The notes under the pieces were generated by a model. The model did no database searches. It worked only from the letters and a program-made list of their open reading frames with translations, and was not told the origin of the DNA. A DNA stretch of 64,000 bases from CAVVMA01 sp963788205. Lineage in GTDB: Bacteria > Desulfobacterota > Binatia > Binatales > Binataceae. Shown in pieces: positions 53,230 through 62,012 of the stretch. Where the stretch lies: contig CAWBGG010000005.1 in the NCBI GenBank assembly GCA_963788205.1, positions 186,001 through 250,000 of the forward strand, written 5' to 3'. A program made the translations under genes and the position numbers. Positions within the stretch are counted from its first letter, which is position 1. Every line of letters starts with the position of its first letter.

Positions 53230-54117
53230 ATGGGAGCAGGGAGAGACGGGGACGGGCACGGTATCTTGAAGGGGGTCGGCGACCTGATCGACGCTCGGTT
53301 GCACCTCGCCTTCGGTGGGCCGCCTCACTACAAGCACAAGAAAAGTTGCGAGCAACTAAGCAAAGGGGCGATCAGGGATTTCGACGGTCGCGCGTTCATC
53401 AGCGAGATTTATGAAAAGCTGAAGCAGAACGGCCTTGAGAAGCTCCAGCGAGGCGGCAAGCCGCCGACCAAGGAAAACTTTCGTTGGGAACCACACACTG
53501 ACTTTTCCTCCGAACATAGCGGGCTCGAGGTTCCGTTCGAGCGGACCGTAGCGACCTTATCCAAACTGCCCGAAACAGAGGGATTCAACTTGCGCAACTG
53601 GACCAACCAGATGCCGGTTGCCTCTGGTCTCACCGACCACCCAGAAGGCAAGCGCTGCATTGACCTCGTCCACTGCTGCGGCGGGGGTGCGTACGACTTC
53701 ATCGAGTTGAAGACCAGCGGCCCCAACGATAGCGACAATCCGCTACATGCGGCAATCGAAATCCTTCTCTACGGTCTTATCTACGTTTTCTCACGGGTGC
53801 ACAGAGAAAAGCTGAACTATGACGCGTCCAACTCCAACCCTTCCAAACCAAACGTACTAAGCGATGACACGAAGATAGTTAATCTCCTGGTAATTGCTCC
53901 CAAAGCGTTCTACACGCGGTACAACCTTGAGTGGTTCGAGAAACAGCTCGACTCGGGCTTGGCAGCATTGCCGAAAAGCCTTTCGCCGGTGCTCAACGTG
54001 GAGATGAGCTTTCGATTCGAGGAGATCGCTAGCAACTTCGTAGTGAACGCCGGCGATCACGGTTTCGTCATCACCTTCGAACCTAAACCGGTCAAGTGGA
54101 ACGAGCGCACTGCCTAG
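53230..54117 (+). CDS. Island protein A: PD-(D/E)XK nuclease-like, paralogue of protein D
   Basis: A 295-residue protein of no named family. Start ATG 53230 was chosen for the AGGAGG site nine bases upstream and because it aligns with the start of protein D. The core KRCIDLVHCCGGGAYDFIEL plus the following Lys fits a nuclease active site: Asp145, then Glu159 and Lys161 (D-x13-E-x-K). Similarity to protein D covers the whole length (VPFERTVATLSKL, NQMPVASGL, HAAIEILLYGLIYVF). Lower GC than the neighbours indicates acquisition. The function is inferred only from the motif; a structural DNA-binding role is possible. Confidence 0.6.
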   Translation: MGAGRDGDGHGILKGVGDLIDARLHLAFGGPPHYKHKKSCEQLSKGAIRDFDGRAFISEIYEKLKQNGLEKLQRGGKPPTKENFRWEPHTDFSSEHSGLEVPFERTVATLSKLPETEGFNLRNWTNQMPVASGLTDHPEGKRCIDLVHCCGGGAYDFIELKTSGPNDSDNPLHAAIEILLYGLIYVFSRVHREKLNYDASNSNPSKPNVLSDDTKIVNLLVIAPKAFYTRYNLEWFEKQLDSGLAALPKSLSPVLNVEMSFRFEEIASNFVVNAGDHGFVITFEPKPVKWNERTA

Positions 54118-55094
54118 CTGCCGGCAGCCAAGCCTCAAGTTTCACCTCTCGACGGGGCTTGGCCTTCGGCGCCCGCTGGGAGCCGGCTCTGGCTCACGGC
54201 GTTCGCGCGATTCCGGGATTTGACCAATTCCTGACGACCGAACTGGAACATTTCGGGCCGCAGTACGTGTGCGCTTGTCTGGCTATGGCTGACGCCCGCA
54301 AGCTCCGCCGTGAAGCCAAAATTTCGTTGATGCAGTCCATAATGCATGAGAAGCGTGGCACGCTACTCGGACGGCTGTGCGACGGCTCTACATGGCCAGA
54401 CGCAGGCCTGAAGGCGCTCGCCAAACTGAACACGACCGAATGCCGGCGCGCTGATTACGTGAGGTTGGCCGGATACCTTAGACAGCCGAAAACCGCGAAA
54501 GTGCTCGCGCACGCAAGGCACCTCTCGCCCGAAATTTTGCGCGCGATCTGGGAGCTTCCGGACTGGATCTGTTTGCCCAACCTGCTGCCAATTCTCGAAA
54601 AGCCTGAGGGCGTCGCCGCTATTAAGGCTGCGTTCAGGGCGCACCTCTGGGATCTGTCGCGCGAGCTTAAGCGCGGCGTGGTCAAGTCTTTGAGCCGCGT
54701 GAACTCTCTTCGCGAATTAAAGGCGCGGCTGCAAACATGGCGCGAGCGGCTGCTTTCGCGAGAGCCATTCCCGGAACCCCCGATACCCGGGAATGATCGT
54801 CTGAAGCCGTTAAGCTCGTCCGCCGAAATGCAGCGTGAAGCGCGAGAAATGCGAAGTTGCCTTCATAAGTTGATAACGGAAGTCCTCGACGGAGCTGTGT
54901 ACTTCTATTCCTGGAACGGTTCGGAGCGAGCGACCGTGCTTGTAATTCACGGGTCTGGCGAGCTAACTCACCTGGAAGTGAAGGGTAGGCGGAACGCTGA
55001 TGTAAGTCCGGACACTATCTCGGAAATCGAAAAGCTGATCGAGGAGCAGTTTTCCCTCGCTTCGGTCTCTCATCCCGGGCGCTTGATCGATTAG
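54096..55094 (+). CDS. Island protein B: PcfJ-like C-terminal domain
   Basis: A 332-residue, mainly helical protein. The first 40 residues look poorly conserved, so the true start may lie downstream of GTG 54096. The C-terminal part (about residues 238-310) resembles the PcfJ-like family: EMQREAREMRSCLHKLI, then DGAVYFYSWNGSERATVLVI and LTHLEVKGRRNADVS. PcfJ-like proteins occur on plasmids and phages without established activity. It overlaps gene A by 22 bases and ends five bases before gene C, so A, B and C form one operon. Confidence 0.6.
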   Translation: MERAHCLAAGSQASSFTSRRGLAFGARWEPALAHGVRAIPGFDQFLTTELEHFGPQYVCACLAMADARKLRREAKISLMQSIMHEKRGTLLGRLCDGSTWPDAGLKALAKLNTTECRRADYVRLAGYLRQPKTAKVLAHARHLSPEILRAIWELPDWICLPNLLPILEKPEGVAAIKAAFRAHLWDLSRELKRGVVKSLSRVNSLRELKARLQTWRERLLSREPFPEPPIPGNDRLKPLSSSAEMQREAREMRSCLHKLITEVLDGAVYFYSWNGSERATVLVIHGSGELTHLEVKGRRNADVSPDTISEIEKLIEEQFSLASVSHPGRLID

Positions 55095-55099
55095 AACGG

Positions 55100-56335
55100 A
55101 TGCGTGTGCGAATACATCGCGGCACGAAAGAGGTTGGGGGCAACTGCATCGAGTTGTGCACCGCCGGTAAAACGTTGCTGCTGGACATGGGAATGCCGCT
55201 CACCGCGCCTGACCCGGCGAGCGTCAAGCTGCCCCAAATCGAGGGATTGGAGGGAAACGATCACAACTTTCTCGGCATCGTCGTTTCCCACCCGCATTTC
55301 GATCACTACGGGCTCATCCAAAAGGCGCCTCCGGACACCCACATTTTCATCGGCAGCGATGCTGAGAAGATTCTGCGCGCGACCATTCCCTTCGGTTCCT
55401 TCGGGATGAGGTTTCAAAATGTCACGCATTACCAGCATCGACGCCGCTTCGAAGTCGGGCCGTTTCAGATCACCCCCTTTCTGAACGACCACTCCGCCTT
55501 TGATGCCTATTCCTTTCTGGTTGAGGCCGATGGCAAACGCCTCTTTTACACCGCCGACCTGCGCGCACATGGTCGTAAGGCGCGGCTCTTCGACGAATTT
55601 CTGAAGACCGCGCCGAGAGGGGTCGACCTCCTTCTGATGGAGGGCACGACCATCGGGCGCGACGATAAGAACGAGCCCACCCAAACCGAAAGCGAACTGG
55701 AGGATGAAATAGTCGAAAGCCTGAAGCTCACATCCGGACTGGCGCTGGCTTATTTTTCCGCCCAGAACATCGATCGGTTTGTCACTTTCTTTCGCGCCAG
55801 CAAACGAGTCGGACGGACTTTCGTAGCTGATCTGTACCTCGCACATATCCTTGACGCGCTGGGGCGCAAGACTTTGCCCAGCCCTCGCGAGTCCGATCTG
55901 CGGGTTTTTCTGCCGTCTGCGATGAAGCGAAAGATTGTCAGAGACAAAAGCTTCGAGCTGGTCGCTCCCTACTATCCACGCCGAATCTATCCGGAAGAAA
56001 TCGCAAGGCGAGCGGGCGAACTGACGGTAATCTTCCGGGCTTCGATGGCGGCCGACTTTGAACACGCCTTATCCGGCGCCAAACTTTTCTATTCGCTTTG
56101 GCCGGGATACCTGGAGCGGGGCGGATTCGATCTCAGGGCCTGGTGCGCGGAGCGTGGTATCGGCTTCGAGATTCATCACACCTCGGGCCACGCCAGCGTC
56201 TCTGATTTGAAAAGGTTGGTGCAAGCGCTTCAGCCCAAGCGCCTCGTTCCGATTCACAGTTTCGCGCCCGAACGATTTGGAAACTTTTTCCCGAATGTTC
56301 AGACGGCCAACGACGGAGAATGGTTGGACATTTAA
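55100..56335 (+). CDS. Island protein C: metallo-beta-lactamase/beta-CASP-type hydrolase
   Basis: A 411-residue metallo-beta-lactamase-fold protein of the RNase J/CPSF type. The N-terminus RGTKEVGGNCIEL, the metal motif SHPHFDH (His64, His66, Asp68, His69), the later Asp in YTADLRAHG, and the C-terminal HTSGHASVSDLKRL and LVPIHSFAPE match the beta-CASP family, which contains RNA and DNA nucleases. It starts five bases after gene B. Its likely activity is nucleic-acid hydrolysis, unproven here. Confidence 0.8.
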   Translation: MRVRIHRGTKEVGGNCIELCTAGKTLLLDMGMPLTAPDPASVKLPQIEGLEGNDHNFLGIVVSHPHFDHYGLIQKAPPDTHIFIGSDAEKILRATIPFGSFGMRFQNVTHYQHRRRFEVGPFQITPFLNDHSAFDAYSFLVEADGKRLFYTADLRAHGRKARLFDEFLKTAPRGVDLLLMEGTTIGRDDKNEPTQTESELEDEIVESLKLTSGLALAYFSAQNIDRFVTFFRASKRVGRTFVADLYLAHILDALGRKTLPSPRESDLRVFLPSAMKRKIVRDKSFELVAPYYPRRIYPEEIARRAGELTVIFRASMAADFEHALSGAKLFYSLWPGYLERGGFDLRAWCAERGIGFEIHHTSGHASVSDLKRLVQALQPKRLVPIHSFAPERFGNFFPNVQTANDGEWLDI

Positions 56336-56402
56336 CCGGTTCCAGTTCGTGATACTTCGATTCAGAGAAGTGGAAATCCCCGGGTCACGCGCTCGGGATG
56401 AA

Positions 56403-57383
56403 CTAGCCCGCTCGTAAATCGGCCCAGCGGGGGGGAACTAGATGCCGCGTGAAGTCAAACTTGAAGCCGTTGCCGCCATCTCTTTGGACCTCGAATAACT
56501 CGCCGAAATACTCGAACCGGAACTGGAGGTTCACCAATCGCCCAAGCCGGCGGCTGGCAATGAACCTGCTTAATCCGCTGTTAATCTCGGTGGACAGGCA
56601 TTCTAACTGAAATGGTGCGTAAAGACTGCGCGGCGCGAGTACACACAAGGTTATTCCCGTGGCTTCGAGCAGTTCCGTTGCAGTGGCGAAATTCTTTGTG
56701 CTGTTATGAGCGTCCGGTCTTTCATCGTCGTTAAGATAATCATCGCTAATCTTGGGCGTCCACCCTCTCTTTTCGAGTTCCGTACGATTGGCAACCACGA
56801 ACAAATAGGCGGCGCTATATTTCAGAATCTCCATAGCCGCGCCCAATACTGTATCGCCGGTATCCTCAGACCGTGAAAACTTAAGCTCCACGAAGTCATA
56901 AAGCGCTTTGCCCTTGCGACAGATCAAATCGACGCAGTTTTTTCCTTCGCCTGCATTGCTGCCGTCTTCCTTCGCAACCAGACCAGCAGCGACTGGTATC
57001 TGGTTGAACCACATAGGGTAGGGAACTCCTTCCTCACGGCTAATCAAGCTTTGAAGCCTCGAGAGCGACGCGACGTTCCTTTCCAACGGGACTTCAAATG
57101 CTCTGTGCTTCGGCGACCAACTCCACGTCATCCGTGGAACCCACAGTTTGGGGCTAGGCGTCCGGGGGCTGCGTCGCCAGTTGCCTTCGACCAATTCATA
57201 GACGTCGCACATGAATTCATCCGTCTTGAAGCATCGATCATCTTTACTGAGACGTTCAGCCGCGGCTCTATGCTTGAAGCGCGGGGCCTGGCCATATTTC
57301 TTCCGGTCATCAGGAATTCCCAAGAGCTCGTCGATCTTAAGATCGACGCCTGCAAAGAGTCCGGCCTTAACGTCGGTTGCCAT
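56403..57383 (-). CDS. Island protein D: PD-(D/E)XK nuclease-like, paralogue of protein A
   Basis: A 326-residue protein on the opposite strand from A-C. The start MATDVKAGLF at 57383 is the first Met that aligns with protein A. Active-site-like residues are Asp152 (CVDLICRKG) and Glu166/Lys168 (YDFVELKFS), the same D-x13-E-x-K spacing as in A. Shared blocks include FEVPLERNVASLSRL, WFNQIPVAAGL and GAAMEILKYSAAYLFV. GC content is visibly lower than in the next gene. Convergent orientation with C leaves only 67 bases between them. Confidence 0.62.
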   Translation of the reverse strand: MATDVKAGLFAGVDLKIDELLGIPDDRKKYGQAPRFKHRAAAERLSKDDRCFKTDEFMCDVYELVEGNWRRSPRTPSPKLWVPRMTWSWSPKHRAFEVPLERNVASLSRLQSLISREEGVPYPMWFNQIPVAAGLVAKEDGSNAGEGKNCVDLICRKGKALYDFVELKFSRSEDTGDTVLGAAMEILKYSAAYLFVVANRTELEKRGWTPKISDDYLNDDERPDAHNSTKNFATATELLEATGITLCVLAPRSLYAPFQLECLSTEINSGLSRFIASRRLGRLVNLQFRFEYFGELFEVQRDGGNGFKFDFTRHLVPPRWADLRAG

Positions 57384-57463
57384 ATTGAATTTCCTTTTGT
57401 AGGTCGAATTTAGAAACCGGCAACGGGTCGGGCGCCTGAGCAAGCCCAGGGCCCCGGGGCAAC

Positions 57464-58447
57464 TCACTTCGTGAACTCGGGCATGATCTCCTTGGCGAAC
57501 ATCTCGAGCGTGTCGGGGATCGGGAAGCTCATGAAAAAGTAGGTCACGCCCAGCTTCTCGATTCGGTCGCGAATCTCTCGTTTGACCTCGTCGATGGTGC
57601 CGGCCAGCACCTGCGGCGAGCGGCGCGCGGCTTCGATATCCGTCACCTGCATCGCAGCGGCCGTCGCCTGCACCATCGCCTCGGCCTGGCTCTTGTCGCG
57701 CGCGGTCAGCACGTAGCTGTTGCCCGAGATCTCGATCGCGTTGGGATCGCGTCCCGCGGCTTTGGCGTAGCTGCGCAGCGTTTCGATTCGCCGGCCGAGC
57801 TCGGGCTTGTCGAACTTGAGCGCGTCTTTCAGATCGACTTCACCGCGCTTGATCGGCGGAATGAGGTTGGCGATGTCGGCCTCGGCGGCGGTGATCTTGA
57901 GCACCTTCTTTCCCGAGCCTCCGATCAGCAGCGGCGGATACGGCTTCTGCGTGGGCTTGGGGGAGTTGTAGGCTTTCTCGATCTTGAAGTAGCGACCGTG
58001 ATAAGTCGGCTCGTCCTGGGTCCACATCGCCTTGAGCACCTTGATTCCATCGGCGAGTTGGTCGATACGCTCCGCGTTCGACGGATACGGGAAGTTGTAC
58101 GCCGCGTATTCCTCGCGGAACCATCCCGCGCCCACGCCAACCGTCACCCGGCCGCCGCTGATATGGTCCAGCGAGGAGGTGATCTTCGCGAGCAGCGCCG
58201 GATTGCGGTACGACATCGAGGTGACCATCTGGACTAGCCGCACGCGCTTGGTCACCGCGGCGAGCGCGCTCAACGCCGTGAAGCATTCCAGATGCGGCGT
58301 CTGCGGCGTTTCCGTCAGGCCCCGCATGAAAAAATGATCGTCCAGCGAGACCGAATGGAACCCCAGCGCCTCGGCGCGCTCGGCGGTCGCGCGCGTGACT
58401 GCAAAGTCGTGGTTGGGCAGTGAGACGGCGAACTTGATCTGACGCAT
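57464..58447 (-). CDS. LLM-class (luciferase-like) F420-dependent oxidoreductase
   Basis: A 327-residue TIM-barrel enzyme: RQIKFAVSLPNHDF at the start, AERAEALGFHSVSLDDHFF, RVRLVQMVTSMSYRNPALLAK, the SGGRVTVGVGAGWFREEY motif and the KPYPPLLIGGSGKKVL segment. AAGGAG lies seven bases before ATG 58447, which was preferred over the ATG just upstream. It is distinct from the enzyme at 14766-15620. Cofactor (F420 or FMN) and substrate are unknown. Confidence 0.87.
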   Translation of the reverse strand: MRQIKFAVSLPNHDFAVTRATAERAEALGFHSVSLDDHFFMRGLTETPQTPHLECFTALSALAAVTKRVRLVQMVTSMSYRNPALLAKITSSLDHISGGRVTVGVGAGWFREEYAAYNFPYPSNAERIDQLADGIKVLKAMWTQDEPTYHGRYFKIEKAYNSPKPTQKPYPPLLIGGSGKKVLKITAAEADIANLIPPIKRGEVDLKDALKFDKPELGRRIETLRSYAKAAGRDPNAIEISGNSYVLTARDKSQAEAMVQATAAAMQVTDIEAARRSPQVLAGTIDEVKREIRDRIEKLGVTYFFMSFPIPDTLEMFAKEIMPEFTK

Positions 58448-58566
58448 CATTGAACTCCTTTTCTGGAACTCCTTTCTGATCGGCACTTGTCTGCGCGGCG
58501 GCCAATCATGGCCGCGGCCAAGTTAAGATAGGTTATCATGCAACACCTGTGGCGCGGGAAACGTTC

Positions 58567-59226
58567 CTAACTCCTGCGCAGCGTAGCGCCGCCGTCGGGC
58601 AGCGTGATATCGGTGCTGCGCCACAAGTACCAGGTGGCGACGCTGCGATACGGGCGCCAGCGCTCGCCCAGCCTGCGCAATCGCTTGGCGTCGGGCAGCT
58701 TGCGCATCCGGTACGCTCTCTTCGCGGCGGCGCGCACGCCCAGGTCGTCGACGGGCAGAACGTCGGGCCGCCACAAGTTGAACATCAGGAACATCTCGGC
58801 GGTCCATCGCCCGATTCCCTTGACCATCGTGAGATGCTCGATAATTTCCTCGTCGCTCATCCATCGAAAGCGCCTGAAGTCGAGCCGATTGTCGGCCACA
58901 TGCGTGGACAGATCCTTGATGTAGAGGGTCTTCTGGCGCGAGAGCCCGACTTTGCGCAGCATCTCATCAGGCATCGCGAGCACCGCGGCCGGGGTCGGAA
59001 AGCCTTTACTGCCCTCGAATGCCGCGACGAAGCGATCATGAATGGTCTGTGCGGCGCGGCCCGCGAGCTGCTGGAAAATGATCGCCCTGACCAGCGCCTG
59101 GAATCGCTCCGGCCGCCGCACGGGACGGTACGGGCCGGCGCGCTCGATTAGCTGCGCCATCACCGGGTCGACGCGGCGCAGATGGGCAATCGCGGCCCGA
59201 GCGTATGGCGGTGCAAGCGTTGCCAT
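58567..59226 (-). CDS. DNA-3-methyladenine glycosylase II (AlkA/HhH-GPD family)
   Basis: Base-excision repair enzyme removing alkylated purines. The 219-residue protein has the helix-hairpin-helix VKGIGRWTAEMFLMFNLWRPD and the catalytic Asp in DVLPVDDLGVR. The [4Fe-4S] cysteines of MutY/Nth are absent, which fits AlkA/Mag1. ATG 59226 begins the conserved domain (MATLAPPYARAAI); the frame upstream is not family-like. Confidence 0.9.
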   Translation of the reverse strand: MATLAPPYARAAIAHLRRVDPVMAQLIERAGPYRPVRRPERFQALVRAIIFQQLAGRAAQTIHDRFVAAFEGSKGFPTPAAVLAMPDEMLRKVGLSRQKTLYIKDLSTHVADNRLDFRRFRWMSDEEIIEHLTMVKGIGRWTAEMFLMFNLWRPDVLPVDDLGVRAAAKRAYRMRKLPDAKRLRRLGERWRPYRSVATWYLWRSTDITLPDGGATLRRS

Positions 59227-59342
59227 CGGCGCATCGTATGCTAAGCGGAGCGCGGCCCGCTCGCAAACTGACCCCAAGCGCTTTCAAGTCGAGCCGGTTG
59301 CGTGCCTAAATAGCGGAAGCTGCGGCGGAGACCACTGGGAAG

Positions 59343-59786
59343 ATGAGCGAAGATCATCGGATACTCATGTGCGCCGAGAATTTGCGCGACGGAATGATCC
59401 TCGGACCGATCCACTACCTGGTCTCCGCCGAGCAGGTGGACGGGTTTGCGCGCGCACTCAAGAGCAACAATCCGCTGTTCACCAGCGATGCGGCCGGCGG
59501 ACAAATCGCGCCGCCCACGATGCGGTTGAACGACTACGCCCTGCTGATCGCCGCGCACTTTCGCGGCGGCTCAGGCGGCGTCCATGCGAAACACAAATGC
59601 GAGCTGTTCGAACCGATGCGGGTAAGACAGGCGGTCAAGGCCTCGGGCAGGATCGCGCGCACTTATCGCAAGCGGGGCAAGTTCTACTTCGAGCTGGAAT
59701 ACGAGACGCGCGACGCGCAGAGCGACCGACTTCTGACGCGCCAGACGATCACCTCAGTGCTCTTGCAGGAAGGCGAAATGCGATGA
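59343..59786 (+). CDS. MaoC-like hydratase/dehydratase domain protein (N-terminal type)
   Basis: A 147-residue hot-dog-fold protein (LRDGMILGPIHYLVSAEQVDGF, APPTMRLNDYALLIAAHF) of the MaoC/FAS1-like group. The second MaoC gene overlaps it by four bases (ATGA). Tandem half-domains of this kind form heterodimeric enoyl-acyl hydratases. The substrate is unknown. Confidence 0.75.
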   Translation: MSEDHRILMCAENLRDGMILGPIHYLVSAEQVDGFARALKSNNPLFTSDAAGGQIAPPTMRLNDYALLIAAHFRGGSGGVHAKHKCELFEPMRVRQAVKASGRIARTYRKRGKFYFELEYETRDAQSDRLLTRQTITSVLLQEGEMR

Positions 59787-60208
59787 ACCAAGCGGATCGT
59801 ATCGAGACCGGGGTTGAGTACGAGTCGGCGCCGTATCTGCTGGACGCCGAAGCTGCCGAGGCCTACGCACGCTCGGTGGAGTCGCCGCGGCGGCGCAGAG
59901 GCGAGAGTATCCACAGCAACCAGCAGGCGGCCACGCGCGCCGGTTTCAAGGCGCCGATCGCGGCAGGCGAGCAAAGCCTCGCAATCGCGGCGCAGCTTAT
60001 CGCCGATCGCTTCGGGATGAACTTTCTTCGCGGCGGCAGCTTCGAGGTCGCGTTCATCAAGCCGGTGCTCTTCGGTGAGCGGCTGATCGCGCACCTGCGC
60101 GTCGTCAGCCGCGGGAAAGACGCAACCGCGCTCGAAGTATGGGTCACGAGTGAGGCCGGAGAGCGCGTCCTGGCCGGGACGGCGGCGGTCGCCGCCGGCG
60201 CGCGATGA
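59783..60208 (+). CDS. MaoC-like hydratase/dehydratase domain protein (C-terminal type)
   Basis: A 141-residue hot-dog protein with the catalytic-type helix segment HSNQQAATRAGFKAPIAAGEQS, followed by GMNFLRGGSFEVAFIKPVLFGE. The conserved Asp/His of classical (R)-hydratases cannot be placed with certainty. It is coupled by ATGA overlaps to its partner upstream and to the membrane protein downstream. Confidence 0.78.
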   Translation: MNQADRIETGVEYESAPYLLDAEAAEAYARSVESPRRRRGESIHSNQQAATRAGFKAPIAAGEQSLAIAAQLIADRFGMNFLRGGSFEVAFIKPVLFGERLIAHLRVVSRGKDATALEVWVTSEAGERVLAGTAAVAAGAR

Positions 60209-61224
60209 GCGGCGAGATCGCGGGAAAGACCGGAGCGGCTTCAGCCGCGGCCGATGCGCCCCCGGTACGGCGGCCCACTCCGATCTGGCGCCGCGCGATT
60301 CCCTACCTCGGCACCGCGATTATTTTCGTGCTCATCTTCTGGCGGATTCCGGTCGGCAAGGTGCTGCAGGCCCTGGAGCGCGTGCCGGCGCTCGAATTCA
60401 TCGGCATCTTCCTGCCGTTCGCGGTGGTCTATTTCACCTTCGATTCGTTTTGCCTGACCTGGGTGGTGCGGCGCTTCAACGCGGATTTGCGTTTCAGCGA
60501 GGTGATGCCGATCCGGGCGAGCATGTACCTGCTGGCGCTGCTCAACACCAGCCTCGGACAGGGCGGCGTGGCCTACTATTTGTATCGAAGGGCCAAAATT
60601 CCGTTCTTCGAGGCGCTGAGCTCGGTGCTGTTCATCGCGGTGCTCGAGATTTACCAGCTCTTTCTGTTTTCCACGCTGGGCGTGCTGTTCTATTCGCCGG
60701 CGAATCCACGGCTGCTCGAAGTCACGCACGGGCTGCGAATCGCGTACATCGTGGCGTGGATACTGCTGTTCGCGATCATGGGATTCTTCGCGATGGCGCG
60801 ACGCAACGCCGATCTCAGGACCGGAATCGAACAGTCGCGCTTCGGCGCTGTGCTGAGCACGTTCATGAAGGCGCGCCCGCTCGACTATCTATGCGTGCTG
60901 GCGATCAAGGCGCCGACGTTTCTCGGGTCCATCGTCGCGCAGTATTTCGCGCTCGCACTGTACGGCATCTCGATTCCATTTCTGAAGCTGGTGCTTTTTC
61001 TGCCGCTGGTCTTCCTCGCCGCAGCGTTGCCGATCGCGATCGCCCATCTCGGCACCAGCCAGGCGGCGTGGTTGCTGTTCTTCTCGGACAACGCCTCGCA
61101 ACCGGTGATTCTGGCTTACAGCCTCGCCGCGCATTTCATCTTCATGTTGTGTAACGGACTGGTCGGGCTATGCTTCCTGCGCCGCGCGATCCGCGAGCTC
61201 ACGGAGCTCGAGACGGCGAGCTGA
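60205..61224 (+). CDS. LPG-synthase/flippase-like integral membrane protein
   Basis: A 339-residue protein with about eight hydrophobic segments (e.g. YLGTAIIFVLIFWRIPVG, IGIFLPFAVVYFTFDSF, LVLFLPLVFLAAALPIAIA). The conserved-looking SLGQGGVAYYLYRRAKIPFFEA segment is typical of the UPF0104/lysylphosphatidylglycerol-synthase membrane domain. It may move or modify a lipid; no catalytic domain is attached. It starts within the ATGA of the MaoC gene. Confidence 0.7.
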   Translation: MSGEIAGKTGAASAAADAPPVRRPTPIWRRAIPYLGTAIIFVLIFWRIPVGKVLQALERVPALEFIGIFLPFAVVYFTFDSFCLTWVVRRFNADLRFSEVMPIRASMYLLALLNTSLGQGGVAYYLYRRAKIPFFEALSSVLFIAVLEIYQLFLFSTLGVLFYSPANPRLLEVTHGLRIAYIVAWILLFAIMGFFAMARRNADLRTGIEQSRFGAVLSTFMKARPLDYLCVLAIKAPTFLGSIVAQYFALALYGISIPFLKLVLFLPLVFLAAALPIAIAHLGTSQAAWLLFFSDNASQPVILAYSLAAHFIFMLCNGLVGLCFLRRAIRELTELETAS

Positions 61225-61653
61225 TCAATCAGGCCCGAAAACGCGAAAGCCTTCGCGCGACGCGGCGCCGGCCAGGCGACGATCGAGCGTGACAAACCCA
61301 AGGCTCGAGGGATGGCCCTCCGCAGCTACCAGAGCAGCGCCGAGCTGGAGCGCATCAGCCGCTCTGAGCGGATAGGTCTCAACAACGCGCTCGGCGTGCT
61401 GCCGCACCGCCTGCCACTGCGTGACTTCTAACCATCTTCCGTGCGCCCTGAGCAGTTGCTCCCAGGCAGCGTTCAAGCTGTTGGCCATCGATGGGTCCTC
61501 GCGTTGATGGCGTGCAAACGCAGACAGAGCCTCAACCCGCGACATCGACCACACCACGATTTCCGGATCATCCACGAGCCAACGAGCTACCCTGGCAGAC
61601 TCCTGTTCTACGAGAAAAAGTGGCACCAGAGCGGAACTATCCCAGAACCTCAC
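61225..61653 (-). CDS. PIN-domain toxin (VapC family)
   Basis: A 142-residue PIN nuclease: first acidic residue in RFWDSSALVPLF, Glu in SMSRVEALSAFARH, and the later RAADALQLGAAL and FVTLDRRLAGAA aspartates. Such toxins cleave tRNA or rRNA. It overlaps the antitoxin gene by four bases. It is convergent with the membrane protein gene, whose stop is adjacent. Confidence 0.88.
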   Translation of the reverse strand: MRFWDSSALVPLFLVEQESARVARWLVDDPEIVVWSMSRVEALSAFARHQREDPSMANSLNAAWEQLLRAHGRWLEVTQWQAVRQHAERVVETYPLRAADALQLGAALVAAEGHPSSLGFVTLDRRLAGAASREGFRVFGPD

Positions 61654-61952
61654 CTGCCGCTTTCTCGCTCTTCAAGCAGGAGCTTCAGAACACTACCGCG
61701 TATCTTTATGGGCTTGTGATGCTTGAACCAGTCCGCCATGTTGCCCTTGCCGCGGCGGATGATTCCTTTTCGTTCTAGGCGCGCTATGCGGGCCTCGTCG
61801 CCGTCTTTAGTAGACGGTTTGATTTGCTCGACCGGAACGAGTCGCGCGACCGGGATGTCGCGATCGCAGATCATTACCGTGCCGCCCGCACGCACGTGAT
61901 CGAGGTAGCGCGACAGATGGTTCCGCAGTTCGGCGATGCCCGCCTTTTTCAT
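61650..61952 (-). CDS. Phd/YefM-type antitoxin (VapB partner)
   Basis: A 100-residue antitoxin with the Phd-fold N-terminus GIAELRNHLSRYLDHVRAGG, the VMICDRDIPVARLVPV strand and a basic C-terminus (KIRGSVLKLLLEERES) for toxin binding. The start is only six bases from a TATAAT box, suggesting a leaderless transcript. Confidence 0.88.
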   Translation of the reverse strand: MKKAGIAELRNHLSRYLDHVRAGGTVMICDRDIPVARLVPVEQIKPSTKDGDEARIARLERKGIIRRGKGNMADWFKHHKPIKIRGSVLKLLLEERESGR

Positions 61953-61958
61953 GTAGCC

Positions 61959-61964
61959 ATTATA
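61959..61964 (-). promoter_or_regulatory. -10 box directly upstream of the antitoxin
   Basis: A perfect TATAAT on the minus strand, six bases before the antitoxin ATG (61952). A palindrome CTTCGCGCGAAG at about 61989-62000 may be the autoregulatory operator. Confidence 0.5.
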
Positions 61965-62012
61965 GCCATGTTCGCTGTAATAGGAATCTTCGCGCGAAGC
62001 GGTCTATCGTAA

